NCBI GenBank assembly: GCA_017994575.1 | Contig: JAGOKN010000015.1 | Span: 1 to 44,697 of the forward strand | Origin: Nitrosomonas sp. | GTDB taxonomy: Bacteria; Pseudomonadota; Gammaproteobacteria; Burkholderiales; Nitrosomonadaceae | Length of the DNA: 44,697 nucleotides | Direction: 5' to 3' | Part shown: positions 1-8,295 of the stretch, in pieces | How positions within the stretch are numbered: the stretch's first letter is position 1 | Layout of the letters: each line of letters begins with the position of its first letter | The notes under the pieces: model-generated | Database searches by the model: none | Told to the model about the DNA's origin: nothing | What the model saw: the letters and a program-made list of their open reading frames with translations, nothing else | Made by a program: the position numbers and the translations under genes

Positions 1-1613
1 TGGATTGGGTGATTGGCGGGCAAGAAGGGATCGGGCAAGGTTGGCGCATGCTGATGAATTGTCTGGCGGCAGGGCGAGCCATTTCCTTGCCAGCCACCAG
101 CGTGGGAGCCGCCAAACTGGCGGCGCGTACCAGCGGCGCTTACAGCCGGGTGCGCACGCAATTCAAAACGCCGATTGGCTATTTTGAAGGTATCGAAGAA
201 GCGCTGGCGCGAATCGGTGGCAATACTTACATGATGGATGCTGCACGGGTGATGACAGCCGGCGCGGTTGATCTGGGCGAAAAACCTTCTGTCGTCTCGG
301 CGATTGTCAAATACCATCTGACCGAACGGGGGCGCCAGGCAGTTAATGACGCGATGGATATCCATGGCGGCAAGGGCATTTGTATTGGCCCAAGAAATTA
401 TCTGGGACGTACTTATCAGCACATACCGGTCAGCATCACAGTTGAAGGTGCGAACATTTTGACGCGCAATATGATCATTTTCGGCCAGGGTGCGATTCGC
501 TGCCATCCTTTTTTATTACAAGAAATCATTGCCGCACATGACAAAAATGAGCAGCGCGCATCGCTGACGTTTGATGAAGCGATTACCGGACATGCGCTGT
601 TCATTGCGCGCAATACCCTCAATAGTTTGATTTACGGACTATTGGGGCAACACATCGAACACAACGCGCCTGATAACTGTGCGCCGGAAACAGTCGGCTA
701 TTATCGGCAACTGACGCGGTTTTCCGCTAGTTTTGCCTGTATTGCAGACATCGGATTGATGGTTCTGGGCGGTTCGCTGAAACGCAAGGAAAGACTGTCT
801 GCTCGTTTGGGTGACATGCTGAGCATGCTGTATCTGTGCTCGGCGACATTGAAACGCTTTGAAGAAGATGGCCGGCCTGAATCTGATCTGCCTTTGTTGC
901 ATTGGTCGATGCAGGATGCCTTATATCGCCTGCAACAGGCGTTTGATGAATTTCTGAGTAACTTCCCGGGCCCGGTTGCATTTTCCTGGTTGCTGAGAGG
1001 ATTGGTGTTTCCGCTTGGTAAGCGCTGTAAACCACCGGCTGATGCACTGGCGCATCAGATCGCCCAGTTGATCATGGAACCGGGCGCCGTGCGTGACCGG
1101 TTGACAGCTGGCATTTATGTGCCGTCTGCGGACCATGAACCCTTGGCGGAGCTGGAGCAAGCTTTGCAGTGCGTGATCGAATGCGCGCCCATTGAAGCTA
1201 AATTGCGGGAAGCTACCAAGTCACGTCAAATCACGGCCAGAGGTGATGAAAAAATTGCACAGGCATTGCAGCTCAAGATCATTACTGAAGCAGAAGCCGA
1301 TTTGCTGAACAAGCTGAAAGATCTGCGCAGTCGAGTGATTAAAGTGGATGATTTTCCTGCTGATTTTGGCCCGGAAATCAAAACAACCGTTTCTCGGGCA
1401 GCGACTCAGCCGGTAACCAGTCACATCGCCAGCGTGACGAGTGCATCTGACAGTATGGACAGCACGGCAAGCAGTATGGATGCCGCAAGTGCTCAACGCA
1501 ATGAGCGCCAGGAAAGTGCTTTCGAAGCACAGAACTTGAGAGAGATTGAGGATGTTTCCGGTAGTACGCAAACTCACCAAAGTATTCAGACAGTGATTGA
1601 AAGTAAGGATTGA
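1..1613 (+). CDS. fadE: Acyl-CoA dehydrogenase FadE, C-terminal part (5' end outside window)
   Basis: This is the 3' portion of a FadE-type acyl-CoA dehydrogenase, the FAD enzyme for the first step of beta-oxidation (acyl-CoA to trans-2-enoyl-CoA). The frame is open from base 3, so the gene begins upstream and the GTG at 9 is not a start. The visible part covers the stretch running from GQGWRMLMNCLAAGRAISLP through the C-terminal acyl-CoA dehydrogenase domain, with FadE landmarks EGIEEALARIGGN, VSAIVKYH, DAMDIHGGKGI, TVEGANILTRNMIIFGQGAI and VLGGSLKRKERLSARLGD. After the usual FadE end (DDFPADFGPE) it carries an extra Ser/Ala/Thr-rich tail of about 75 residues that E. coli FadE lacks. The acyl-CoA ligase follows after about 70 bp, which suggests an operon. 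Confidence 0.93.
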   Translation, partial: DWVIGGQEGIGQGWRMLMNCLAAGRAISLPATSVGAAKLAARTSGAYSRVRTQFKTPIGYFEGIEEALARIGGNTYMMDAARVMTAGAVDLGEKPSVVSAIVKYHLTERGRQAVNDAMDIHGGKGICIGPRNYLGRTYQHIPVSITVEGANILTRNMIIFGQGAIRCHPFLLQEIIAAHDKNEQRASLTFDEAITGHALFIARNTLNSLIYGLLGQHIEHNAPDNCAPETVGYYRQLTRFSASFACIADIGLMVLGGSLKRKERLSARLGDMLSMLYLCSATLKRFEEDGRPESDLPLLHWSMQDALYRLQQAFDEFLSNFPGPVAFSWLLRGLVFPLGKRCKPPADALAHQIAQLIMEPGAVRDRLTAGIYVPSADHEPLAELEQALQCVIECAPIEAKLREATKSRQITARGDEKIAQALQLKIITEAEADLLNKLKDLRSRVIKVDDFPADFGPEIKTTVSRAATQPVTSHIASVTSASDSMDSTASSMDAASAQRNERQESAFEAQNLREIEDVSGSTQTHQSIQTVIESKD

Positions 1614-1684
1614 TCAGACTCTGCACGGGAGATTCGGGTGACGAGAGCATGCGTAACTCGAGTGTCTGTGTAAAAGGAAAAATT

Positions 1685-3514
1685 ATGCAAACTGCGCAAG
1701 ATGGAAAAACCGATTTTATTCCGGTAGAGCAGGCAAAAACGCTGGATGGTTTGTTTAATGAACGAGTGAAACGTTCCCCGGAAAAAATAGCTTATCGTTA
1801 TTTCAATCTGATCAGCGAGCAATGGAGTAGTTATACCTGGGCGCAGATGAATCAATCGATTGCCCGTTGGCAGGCAGCCTTGACGCAAGAAGCCCTTGTC
1901 CCCGGTGATCGCGTGGCTGTGATGATGAAAAATTGCCCGGAATGGGTCATGTTTGAGCAGGCGGCATTAGGGCTTGGCTTGGTTGTCGTGCCACTGTATA
2001 CCGATGATCGTGTTGAAAATGCGGCTTATGTCATCAATGATGCAGGTGCTAAAGTGTTGTTGCTGGATAACCCTCACCAATGGAAAGAATTTCTTGCCAT
2101 TGGTGATCAGATAACAGGGGTGAAGCGAGTAGTTATTCTCCGGTCTTTTGAGCAAAGCTGCATGGATCCCAATGACTGCACGCGAGTTGTCGGCATCAGG
2201 GATTGGTTGCCAGCCCACGCCAGCGAAGTGAAGCACTTTCCCAACGATCCACACAGTCTTGCAACCATCATTTATACCTCAGGTACTTCAGGTCGGCCCA
2301 AAGGCGTGATGCTCAGTCATTACAATATTTTGTCCAATGCACATAGCTGCTTGCAGGTGATACCGGTATTGCCGGATGATTTGCTGCTGTCTTTTTTGCC
2401 GTTGTCACATACCTTTGAGCGTACATCCGGTTACTATGTGCCGATGATGAGTGGCGCCACGATTGCGTATGCACGCTCAATTCCGCAATTACAGGAAGAT
2501 TTGTCGATCATCCGGCCAACGTTAATGATTTCCGTGCCGCGTATTTATGAAAGAGTGTATGCCGGCATACGCGCAAAATTGGCGGAAGGCTCTGGTTTCG
2601 CACGCTGGTTGTTTAAATTCGCGGTCGATGTGGGCTATGGCCGTTTTGAACACCAGCAGGGCAGAGGAGGTTGGCAATTATCGCATTGTTTGTGGCCGTT
2701 GCTGGAGAAGTTGGTTGCACGCAAAGTGATTAACCGGCTGGGCGGGCGGTTGCGTTTTGTAATGAGTGGCGGTGCTGCGTTATCGGCGGAAGTTTCACGC
2801 ATTTTTATTGGCTTGGGATTGCCCATTCTGCAAGGCTATGGAATGACTGAGAGCAGTCCGGTGGCCTGCGCCAATCGGCTGCAAGATAATGCTCCGGCCA
2901 GTGTGGGCTTGCCTGTCCCCGGTGTGGAGGTCAAACTGGGTGAAAGTAATGCATTGCTGATACGTGGACCCAATGTGATGCTGGGGTACTGGAATAATCC
3001 AGCAGCAACGGCAGCTATCATTTCGTCGGATGGCTGGTTGAATTCAGGGGATATCGCATCCATCGATGCACAGGGACATGTCACGATAACCGGAAGATTG
3101 AAAGAAATCATTGTGTTGTCGACCGGTGAAAAGATCCCTCCGGCTGATATGGAGGCTGCCATATTGCGCGATCCGCTGTTTGAACAAGCGATGCTGATCG
3201 GCGAAGCGCGTTCTTATTTAAGCGTTATGGTGGTTCTGAATGCAGCCCATTGGCAAAATGTTGTTTCTCAGTATGGTTTGGATGCCAGCCTGAATACCGA
3301 TCAACAGCGACAGCAAATTGAGGAAATTTTATTGGATAAGATTACTGAGCAAACCAGTGAATTCCCAGGGTATGCGAAAATCCGCCGCGTTGCGTTGATT
3401 CAGGAGTCTTGGAGTGTTGAAAATGGCTTGTTGACTCCGACGCTGAAATTGAAGCGCGCTAAAGTGCTGGAGAAATATGCACGGGAAGTCGAGAGGCTGT
3501 ATGCAGGACATTAG
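1685..3514 (+). CDS. Long-chain fatty-acid--CoA ligase (AMP-forming)
   Basis: This is an AMP-dependent acyl-CoA synthetase that activates fatty acids with ATP and CoA, feeding the FadE reaction encoded just upstream. I start it at ATG 1685, which follows an AAGGA at the right distance. An in-frame TTG at 1610 overlaps the fadE stop and would add 25 unlikely residues. The 609-aa product has the AMP-binding P-loop TIIYTSGTSGRPKGVMLSH from about residue 194, the A5-type motif QGYGMTESSPV, the hinge region NSGDIASIDAQGHVTITGRLKEII, and GEKIPPADMEAAI near the C-terminal subdomain. It resembles the FAA1/FadD15-type long-chain branch more than E. coli FadD. No signal peptide is visible, so a cytoplasmic or membrane-peripheral location is expected. 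Confidence 0.92.
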   Translation: MQTAQDGKTDFIPVEQAKTLDGLFNERVKRSPEKIAYRYFNLISEQWSSYTWAQMNQSIARWQAALTQEALVPGDRVAVMMKNCPEWVMFEQAALGLGLVVVPLYTDDRVENAAYVINDAGAKVLLLDNPHQWKEFLAIGDQITGVKRVVILRSFEQSCMDPNDCTRVVGIRDWLPAHASEVKHFPNDPHSLATIIYTSGTSGRPKGVMLSHYNILSNAHSCLQVIPVLPDDLLLSFLPLSHTFERTSGYYVPMMSGATIAYARSIPQLQEDLSIIRPTLMISVPRIYERVYAGIRAKLAEGSGFARWLFKFAVDVGYGRFEHQQGRGGWQLSHCLWPLLEKLVARKVINRLGGRLRFVMSGGAALSAEVSRIFIGLGLPILQGYGMTESSPVACANRLQDNAPASVGLPVPGVEVKLGESNALLIRGPNVMLGYWNNPAATAAIISSDGWLNSGDIASIDAQGHVTITGRLKEIIVLSTGEKIPPADMEAAILRDPLFEQAMLIGEARSYLSVMVVLNAAHWQNVVSQYGLDASLNTDQQRQQIEEILLDKITEQTSEFPGYAKIRRVALIQESWSVENGLLTPTLKLKRAKVLEKYAREVERLYAGH

Positions 3515-3560
3515 GAGCATTCATTTATTAACTTGACCATCGTTGTGTGGGAGCAAATCA

Positions 3561-3920
3561 ATGGCAAAAGACACCAGTAAACTGGATAAAGTAGTTCTGC
3601 AAGCGCGGCAGAATGCCGAAAAGCGCGCGCAAGGCTATCGGGAGCAGGCGCTCAAATTGTTTCCCTGGGTATGCGGCCGCTGTGCGCGTACATTTGATCA
3701 CAAAAATTTACAATTACTCGAAGTGCATCACAAAAACAGTAATCACGATGATAATCCTCCCGATGGCAGTAACTGGGAATTACTGTGCACCTACTGTCAT
3801 GAAAATGAACACTCCAAGCTGAAAGACTCCATGGGGCGTGTGGATAGTGGAAAAACTGACACAATTGCCACGTTTAATCCGTTTGCCGACCTTAAAGACC
3901 GACTCAAGAATAAATCCTGA
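3561..3920 (+). CDS. yajD: YajD-family HNH nuclease
   Basis: This is a 119-aa HNH endonuclease-fold protein of the YajD family, whose biological role is not established. The start at ATG 3561 has GGAG a few bases upstream; an in-frame TTG at 3543 is less likely. Zinc-binding and catalytic landmarks are all present: WVCGRC (first CxxC), LLEVHHKNSNHDDNP (His-His of the HNH core), DGSNWELLCTYCHENEHSK (the Asn and second CxxC plus the last His), and the family's C-terminal NPFADLKDRL. The gene follows the acyl-CoA ligase by 46 bp and may be cotranscribed with it. The 143-bp repeat begins six bases after its stop codon. Confidence 0.9.
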   Translation: MAKDTSKLDKVVLQARQNAEKRAQGYREQALKLFPWVCGRCARTFDHKNLQLLEVHHKNSNHDDNPPDGSNWELLCTYCHENEHSKLKDSMGRVDSGKTDTIATFNPFADLKDRLKNKS

Positions 3921-3925
3921 CCTAA

Positions 3926-4068
3926 GGAAACGCTGATTAATTGACTGTACGAGCGAATCACTTTGTTGCGCGGTACTCGCTCCCTCGCCTATCATGTTGA
4001 TATGTCTCGGTTGCTGTGTTCCGTGCGCCTCGTGCTTCATCTCGTTCGCCGAATTAATCAGCGTTTCC
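3926..4068. mobile_element. 143-bp MITE-like element, copy 1
   Basis: This is a 143-bp non-coding element with perfect 17-bp terminal inverted repeats (GGAAACGCTGATTAATT at the left, its exact complement at the right). It is flanked on both sides by CTAA (3922-3925 and 4069-4072). A second copy of identical length lies at 38342-38484 with only three substitutions. Neither copy has room for a transposase. The GG-starting end and the 4-bp YTAA duplication fit mobilisation by an IS5-like transposase, which is an inference. Confidence 0.88.
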
Positions 4069-4271
4069 CTAAGCCAATAGAGCTCAACTCCATAAATAGA
4101 TCGTTGTGTGACAAATCTCACAGCCATTCAAATGTTCAGGCATCGATAATACTTCTCAGCGGCGCAACTACCCTGCGCATTGAATATGTGCAAACTAGTG
4201 ATGATTTAGCGCTAAGCAATAAATTAATGTTGGAAAGCCTCTGAGCAAATTGATTGCGTTTACGGTTTGGT

Positions 4272-4302
4272 AAAGCATAAGTAGTTACTACTTCGGTGCT
4301 TT
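4272..4302. promoter_or_regulatory. Nested inverted repeat upstream of the RTX promoter
   Basis: AAGTAGTTACTACTT (4279-4293) is a perfect 7+1+7 palindrome. It lies inside a wider AAAGCA...TGCTTT arm pair (4272-4277 and 4297-4302). Its centre lies about 85 bp upstream of the predicted transcription start of the RTX gene, a spacing that suits an activator operator. It could also be a stem-loop ending transcription from upstream. No factor can be named from sequence alone. Confidence 0.4.
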
Positions 4303-4337
4303 CTCTGGGATTGTCGAAGTATTTAATCAGGGTTTTC

Positions 4338-4365
4338 TTGATATTTTCAACGCGGTTTTTATAAA
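4338..4365 (+). promoter_or_regulatory. Sigma70-like promoter of the RTX protease
   Basis: TTGATA (4338-4343), a 16-base spacer and TATAAA (4360-4365) each match consensus at five of six positions. A start near 4372 would leave a leader of only about 14 bases before ATG 4386, with the GGAG at 4374-4377 close to the 5' end. The promoter is therefore attractive but the leader is unusually short. Confidence 0.42.
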
Positions 4366-4385
4366 TTTACCTCGGAGATTCAGAA

Positions 4386-7300
4386 ATGAAAACAAATGAT
4401 CAAACTTTGGTTACTAATCCTGGTTTAGAGCGAAGCATTGCGATAGATTCGTCTGCTGGTTCTCTAAATATTCCCGCAAATACCTATAGAGTGGGCTCTA
4501 TAACTCAGCAAGATTGGCTAAACCAAGTAGGGAGATCTCCTGATGTGGTCTCGATTGACGATTCACTCCATGCATCCCGAACGGAATGGATTAATCAGCT
4601 CACTAATTCGAACCAGAATGGCGGGCTGAAATCTTCTGATCAGGCTGTTTTGGCAGGTGATCAGATTCAACCGCATGATCAACCTGCACCGACGAGTGCA
4701 AAAGGAGATGCTTTTGGTGGTGCTACGGCTACTAATTCCACAGCGGCAAAAGGTGACAACAATATCGATGGACTTTTAATTGGCACACAGTGGGCATCGA
4801 CGTCGGTAAGTTACAGTTTTACAGATACATTCGATTTTAGATGGACTGTATTTCCTATCGCATTTGATTACACTGACTATGAGGCTGGCTATTCTCAAGC
4901 AGCGATACATGACGCTAGTTTTCAGATGTTTAATGCGACGCAACAAGTGGCTGCAAGGGACTGGATTGCTACAGCAGGTGAATACTTCAATGTTTCCATG
5001 CTATCCCCGAATGACCTGACTGGTGCCAGCGATCGGGATGCCACAATCCGTATGGCCATGTCCAGTGACCCTGGAACTGCCTACGGTTATTACCCTGGCG
5101 GCTCGGTGGAGGCAGGCGATATTTGGGTCAACAATGGAGGTACTTACAATAATCCCATTATCGGTACTTACGCATACCATACGATCGGGCATGAATTAGG
5201 TCATGCGCTCGGGTTGAAACATGGGCATGAACTGGGTGGAGTGAATAACGTTGCCATGAATGCTGATCGTGACTCAATGGAATTCTCGATCATGACCTAT
5301 CGATCCTATATCGGTGGGCCACTGACAGGCTATTCGAACGAAGCAGGTGGTTATGCTCAAACGCTGATGATGTACGACATTGCGGCGATTCAGCACATGT
5401 ATGGTGCTTGGTTTGGTTACAATGAAGCTGATACCAACTACACCTTTTCAACGACGACAGGTGAAATGTTTGTGAATGGGATTGGACAAGGAACGCCATA
5501 TACTAATGACATTTTTCGTACCATCTGGGATGGCAACGGAATTGATACTTATGATTTCTCCAATTACACCACCAATTTATCCATTGATCTGACACCCGGA
5601 GGGTGGACTGATGTGGATACTGCCGGCAATTTCCAAGCTGCTTATCTCGGAGGAGGAAATTATTCCCGTGGGGAAGTGTTTAATGCGTTGCAATACAACG
5701 GCGATGCGCGATCATTGATTGAGAATGCCAAAGGAGGGGTAGGGAATGACACAATTATCGGCAATGCTGCTAACAACACAATTTGGGGAGGAGCGGGTAA
5801 TGATTCGATCAGTGGCGGAGGTGGCAATGATATCTACTACGCTGGAACAGGTGATGACACCGTATGGGGGGGAGATAATGCTGAAATTTATAATGGCGAT
5901 GATGGTAATGATACCCTTAAGGGAGCCGGAGGAAGTGACACACTGAATGGCGGTAATGGCAATGACATTATATACGGTGGAGACGGTGATGACATTGCAG
6001 ATAGCGGAGCGGGTGACGATACGCTGTATCTGGGAGCAGGCAATGATTTTGTCGACACAACCACAGGCGGCAATGATGCTTATTATGGGGAAGATGGCGA
6101 CGATTATATCTTTGGTGGGTCCGGTAATGAAACCTATAGTGGTGGAAATGGAAATGATACCTTGAAAGGGTGGAATGGAGATGACACGCTGGAAGGTAAT
6201 GCGGGAATTGATACGCTTGAAGGTGGTAGCGGTAATGATACTTATCTCATTGATACGACAACTGATATCCTCGTGGAATCTTTTGAGGCAGGTATTGATA
6301 CGGTTAAGAGTAGCATTAGCCATACGTTAGGTGGCAATTTTGAGAATCTGGTACTTTTAGGTGCAATTGCTATGGATGGAACTGGTAATCAACTGAATAA
6401 TGTGATTACAGGAAATGCTGCTGCCAATACCATTAATGCAGATAGCGGGGCGGATACCATCAATGGTGGTGACGGCGATGATACGATTTGGGGAGCGTCC
6501 AGTTCTGTGATTTCTGATATTGGAGATTCCTTGTTTGGTGAAGGCGGCAATGATGTACTTGGAGGATCTTACGGTAACGATATTCTTGACGGAGGGTTAG
6601 GCAATGATTCTCTGTATGGCGATGAGAATAATGATATTTTGCGTGGTGGTGGTGGGAACGATTATTTGAATGGTGGATGGGGTTGGGGAGCTGATACAAC
6701 AGGTGCTGATACGCTCGATGGTGGAAGCGGGGTTGATACTCTGGAAGGCGGGTTTGGTGATGATACTTACATCATCGATACCACTACGGATACCATTATA
6801 GAGGCTGGGGGTATCGATACTGTTCGAAGTAGTGTTTCTTATACCTTGGGTGGCAATCTTGAGAAACTTACCCTGACGGGATCGTTTGTCATCAATGGTT
6901 CTGGTAATAATTTAAATAATACTCTGACTGGAAATGGCGCGAGTAACACGCTCAATGGTAACGGTGGAAAAGATATTCTGGTGGGCGGTTTGGGTAATGA
7001 TACTTATGTGGTTGATACGACAACGGATACTGTTGCAGAAAATCTAAATGCAGGTACGGATACCGTTCAAAGCAGTGTTACTTATGCACTGGGTAACAAT
7101 CTTGAGAATCTTATTCTGACGGGGGCTTTTGCCATCAATGGTACTGGGAACGGTCGCAATAACGCTTTAACTGGTAACAGCGTTAACAATACCTTAATTG
7201 GTGCCGCAGGTAATGATACGATGACTGGAAAGGGAGGTAACGACAAGTTTAAGTGGACTGCTACAGCTTTTAATACCGAAGATATTAAATTCTCAGCAGT

Positions 7301-7580
7301 AGATAAAATAATGGATTTTACTGTGGGTGATTCACTGGATTTTACAAGTGGCATCGAAGCGTTATTAAGAGTGAATGGACAATCGTTGGGTTCGGTAGCG
7401 TCAAATATCAATTTGCCCAGTTCTTTCAATGCTAACACGAACATAGCTTGGACCGGAACGGATCTCGTGATTGACTTGGATGCCAGTCACAGTATTACGG
7501 CAAATGATTTTCATATTCAGTTGGTTGGATTGGCTGGAAGTCTCAAGTACGATGCAGTAGCGGATACCATTCACGTTTGA
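4386..7580 (+). CDS. RTX zinc metalloprotease, serralysin-like (M10B)
   Basis: This is a 1064-aa secreted calcium-binding metalloprotease. The metzincin zinc site HELGHALGLKH spans residues 269-279 and is followed by the Met-turn SIMTY at 301-305, so the catalytic domain (about 120-400) looks intact. From about residue 450 there are many GGxGNDxxx nonapeptides, the calcium beta-roll. These are interrupted by three copies of a longer repeat that each begin DTYxIDTTTD (D618, D793, D872) and continue to a GTGNxxNNxxTGN-type motif. The last ~120 residues resemble the M10 C-terminal domain that carries the uncleaved type I secretion signal. No Sec signal is present. GGAG lies eight bases before ATG. 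No ABC transporter, membrane-fusion protein, TolC or protease-inhibitor gene is nearby, so export must use a system elsewhere. Protein substrates are unknown. Confidence 0.9.
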   Translation: MKTNDQTLVTNPGLERSIAIDSSAGSLNIPANTYRVGSITQQDWLNQVGRSPDVVSIDDSLHASRTEWINQLTNSNQNGGLKSSDQAVLAGDQIQPHDQPAPTSAKGDAFGGATATNSTAAKGDNNIDGLLIGTQWASTSVSYSFTDTFDFRWTVFPIAFDYTDYEAGYSQAAIHDASFQMFNATQQVAARDWIATAGEYFNVSMLSPNDLTGASDRDATIRMAMSSDPGTAYGYYPGGSVEAGDIWVNNGGTYNNPIIGTYAYHTIGHELGHALGLKHGHELGGVNNVAMNADRDSMEFSIMTYRSYIGGPLTGYSNEAGGYAQTLMMYDIAAIQHMYGAWFGYNEADTNYTFSTTTGEMFVNGIGQGTPYTNDIFRTIWDGNGIDTYDFSNYTTNLSIDLTPGGWTDVDTAGNFQAAYLGGGNYSRGEVFNALQYNGDARSLIENAKGGVGNDTIIGNAANNTIWGGAGNDSISGGGGNDIYYAGTGDDTVWGGDNAEIYNGDDGNDTLKGAGGSDTLNGGNGNDIIYGGDGDDIADSGAGDDTLYLGAGNDFVDTTTGGNDAYYGEDGDDYIFGGSGNETYSGGNGNDTLKGWNGDDTLEGNAGIDTLEGGSGNDTYLIDTTTDILVESFEAGIDTVKSSISHTLGGNFENLVLLGAIAMDGTGNQLNNVITGNAAANTINADSGADTINGGDGDDTIWGASSSVISDIGDSLFGEGGNDVLGGSYGNDILDGGLGNDSLYGDENNDILRGGGGNDYLNGGWGWGADTTGADTLDGGSGVDTLEGGFGDDTYIIDTTTDTIIEAGGIDTVRSSVSYTLGGNLEKLTLTGSFVINGSGNNLNNTLTGNGASNTLNGNGGKDILVGGLGNDTYVVDTTTDTVAENLNAGTDTVQSSVTYALGNNLENLILTGAFAINGTGNGRNNALTGNSVNNTLIGAAGNDTMTGKGGNDKFKWTATAFNTEDIKFSAVDKIMDFTVGDSLDFTSGIEALLRVNGQSLGSVASNINLPSSFNANTNIAWTGTDLVIDLDASHSITANDFHIQLVGLAGSLKYDAVADTIHV

Positions 7581-7596
7581 TACTTGAATGGATTGG

Positions 7597-7629
7597 ATTA
7601 ACCGCATACCTTTTAAGTGTGCGGTTAAT
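7597..7629 (+). terminator. Hairpin terminator after the RTX gene
   Basis: A 13-bp stem (ATTAACCGCATAC pairing with GTGTGCGGTTAAT, one G-T) with a 7-base loop starts 17 bases after the stop codon. The following TCTTGTT is only a weak T-tract, so termination may be partial. Confidence 0.55.
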
Positions 7630-7661
7630 TCTTGTTGCAGTACGTGTCAAATTAATCTTAA

Positions 7662-7701
7662 ATCATGATCATCAGTTTGCAAGACAAATGATGATCATGA
7701 T
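7662..7701. repeat. Perfect 13-bp inverted repeat
   Basis: ATCATGATCATCA at 7662-7674 is repeated exactly inverted at 7689-7701, with 14 bases between. It lies between the RTX hairpin and the promoter of the HhH protein gene. It could be an operator or a cruciform-type stem. It has no T-tract and so is not a convincing terminator. Confidence 0.6.
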
Positions 7702-7755
7702 GTCTACTATTCACTCAAATGTTTGCGGGGTGAAATACGACAGACCTGAAGTTCG

Positions 7756-7783
7756 TTGTATTAAGCTGGCAGATCGATATAAT
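7756..7783 (+). promoter_or_regulatory. Promoter of the HhH/Lys-rich protein
   Basis: A perfect TATAAT lies at 7778-7783. The -35 candidate TTGTAT (7756-7761, 16-base spacer) is weak. Predicted initiation near 7790 gives a short leader that contains AGGAG at 7801-7805. Confidence 0.4.
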
Positions 7784-7812
7784 GAGCTTTTCAAGCAAAC
7801 AGGAGTCTAGTC

Positions 7813-8253
7813 ATGGTTAAGTTAACTGATGTTACTGGAATCGGCCCCGTTACAATCAAGCTGTTATCTGAACACAATATCAAAACTGTTGAAGCACTTG
7901 CTGCTCTTAGTCTGGTGGAATTACTCAAAATACCAGGGTTTAGCGATCTGCGCGCACGTGCGGTCAAGAAGGCAGCTACTGCTGCTTTGCGCACCAAGGT
8001 CGTCAAACCATTGACTGCGGCCGTAACCGTGAGTCGTGAGCCAACGACAATTAAGAAAACGGTGGCTAAGAAGACTGCTGCAGTCATCCCCGTCGTGATT
8101 CCACCGGTGAAGCTGGCAGAAACTGAGATCGTCAAAGACAAGAAGAAAAGCAAGAAAGATGACAAGAAACAGGAAAAAGTAAAAGACAAGAAGAAAAAGG
8201 ATAAGAAAAAGGACAAAAATAAAAAGAAAGGCAAAGACAAAAATAAATCCTAA
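7813..8253 (+). CDS. Small helix-hairpin-helix protein with lysine-rich tail
   Basis: This 146-aa basic protein has two parts. Residues 1-60 form a helix-hairpin-helix-type unit (VTGIGPVTIKLLSEHNIKTVEALAAL... IPGFSDLRARAVKKAA) like those that bind DNA backbones in polymerase-beta and RecA-associated proteins. Residues 105-146 are almost entirely Lys with Asp/Glu/Gln/Ser/Asn (for example KKDKKKDKNKKKGKDK), a histone-H1-like disordered tail. A Pro/Val/Ala/Thr linker joins them. AGGAG sits seven bases before ATG. There are no membrane segments. A nucleoid-associated or nucleic-acid-condensing role is a reasonable inference, but I recognise no named family for the full length. Confidence 0.75.
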   Translation: MVKLTDVTGIGPVTIKLLSEHNIKTVEALAALSLVELLKIPGFSDLRARAVKKAATAALRTKVVKPLTAAVTVSREPTTIKKTVAKKTAAVIPVVIPPVKLAETEIVKDKKKSKKDDKKQEKVKDKKKKDKKKDKNKKKGKDKNKS

Positions 8254-8295
8254 TGTGTGGTAGAGGTTCTGATTCTTTGCGAGAGCTCTCAATAT

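Larger units (their letters stand above)
4073..4385. other. Intergenic leader of the RTX protease gene
   Basis: No gene is visible in these 313 bases. They hold a dyad at 4279-4293 and a sigma70-like promoter at 4338-4365, listed separately. A short open frame running through the MITE into this stretch has no homology I recognise. Confidence 0.6.

Noticed and set aside
3780-4244. Open frames on both strands through the first MITE
   Set aside because: They are made by the repeat sequence and overlap yajD or run into non-coding DNA; no homology.
5712-6323. 203-codon minus-strand frame rich in Ile/Thr/Ser
   Set aside because: It is an antisense reading of the RTX repeats; its regularity comes from the GGxGND codons.
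5740-7250. Possible CRISPR-like or tandem DNA repeats
   Set aside because: The periodicity is protein-coding (nonapeptide calcium repeats) and units are degenerate at DNA level, with no spacers.
7577-7810. 77-codon plus-strand frame after the RTX gene
   Set aside because: It covers the terminator hairpin, the inverted repeat and the promoter of the next gene, and has no homology.
7791-8292. Minus-strand Leu/Phe/Ser-rich frames that look like a membrane protein
   Set aside because: They are the complement of the AAG/AAA-rich Lys tail of the HhH protein.
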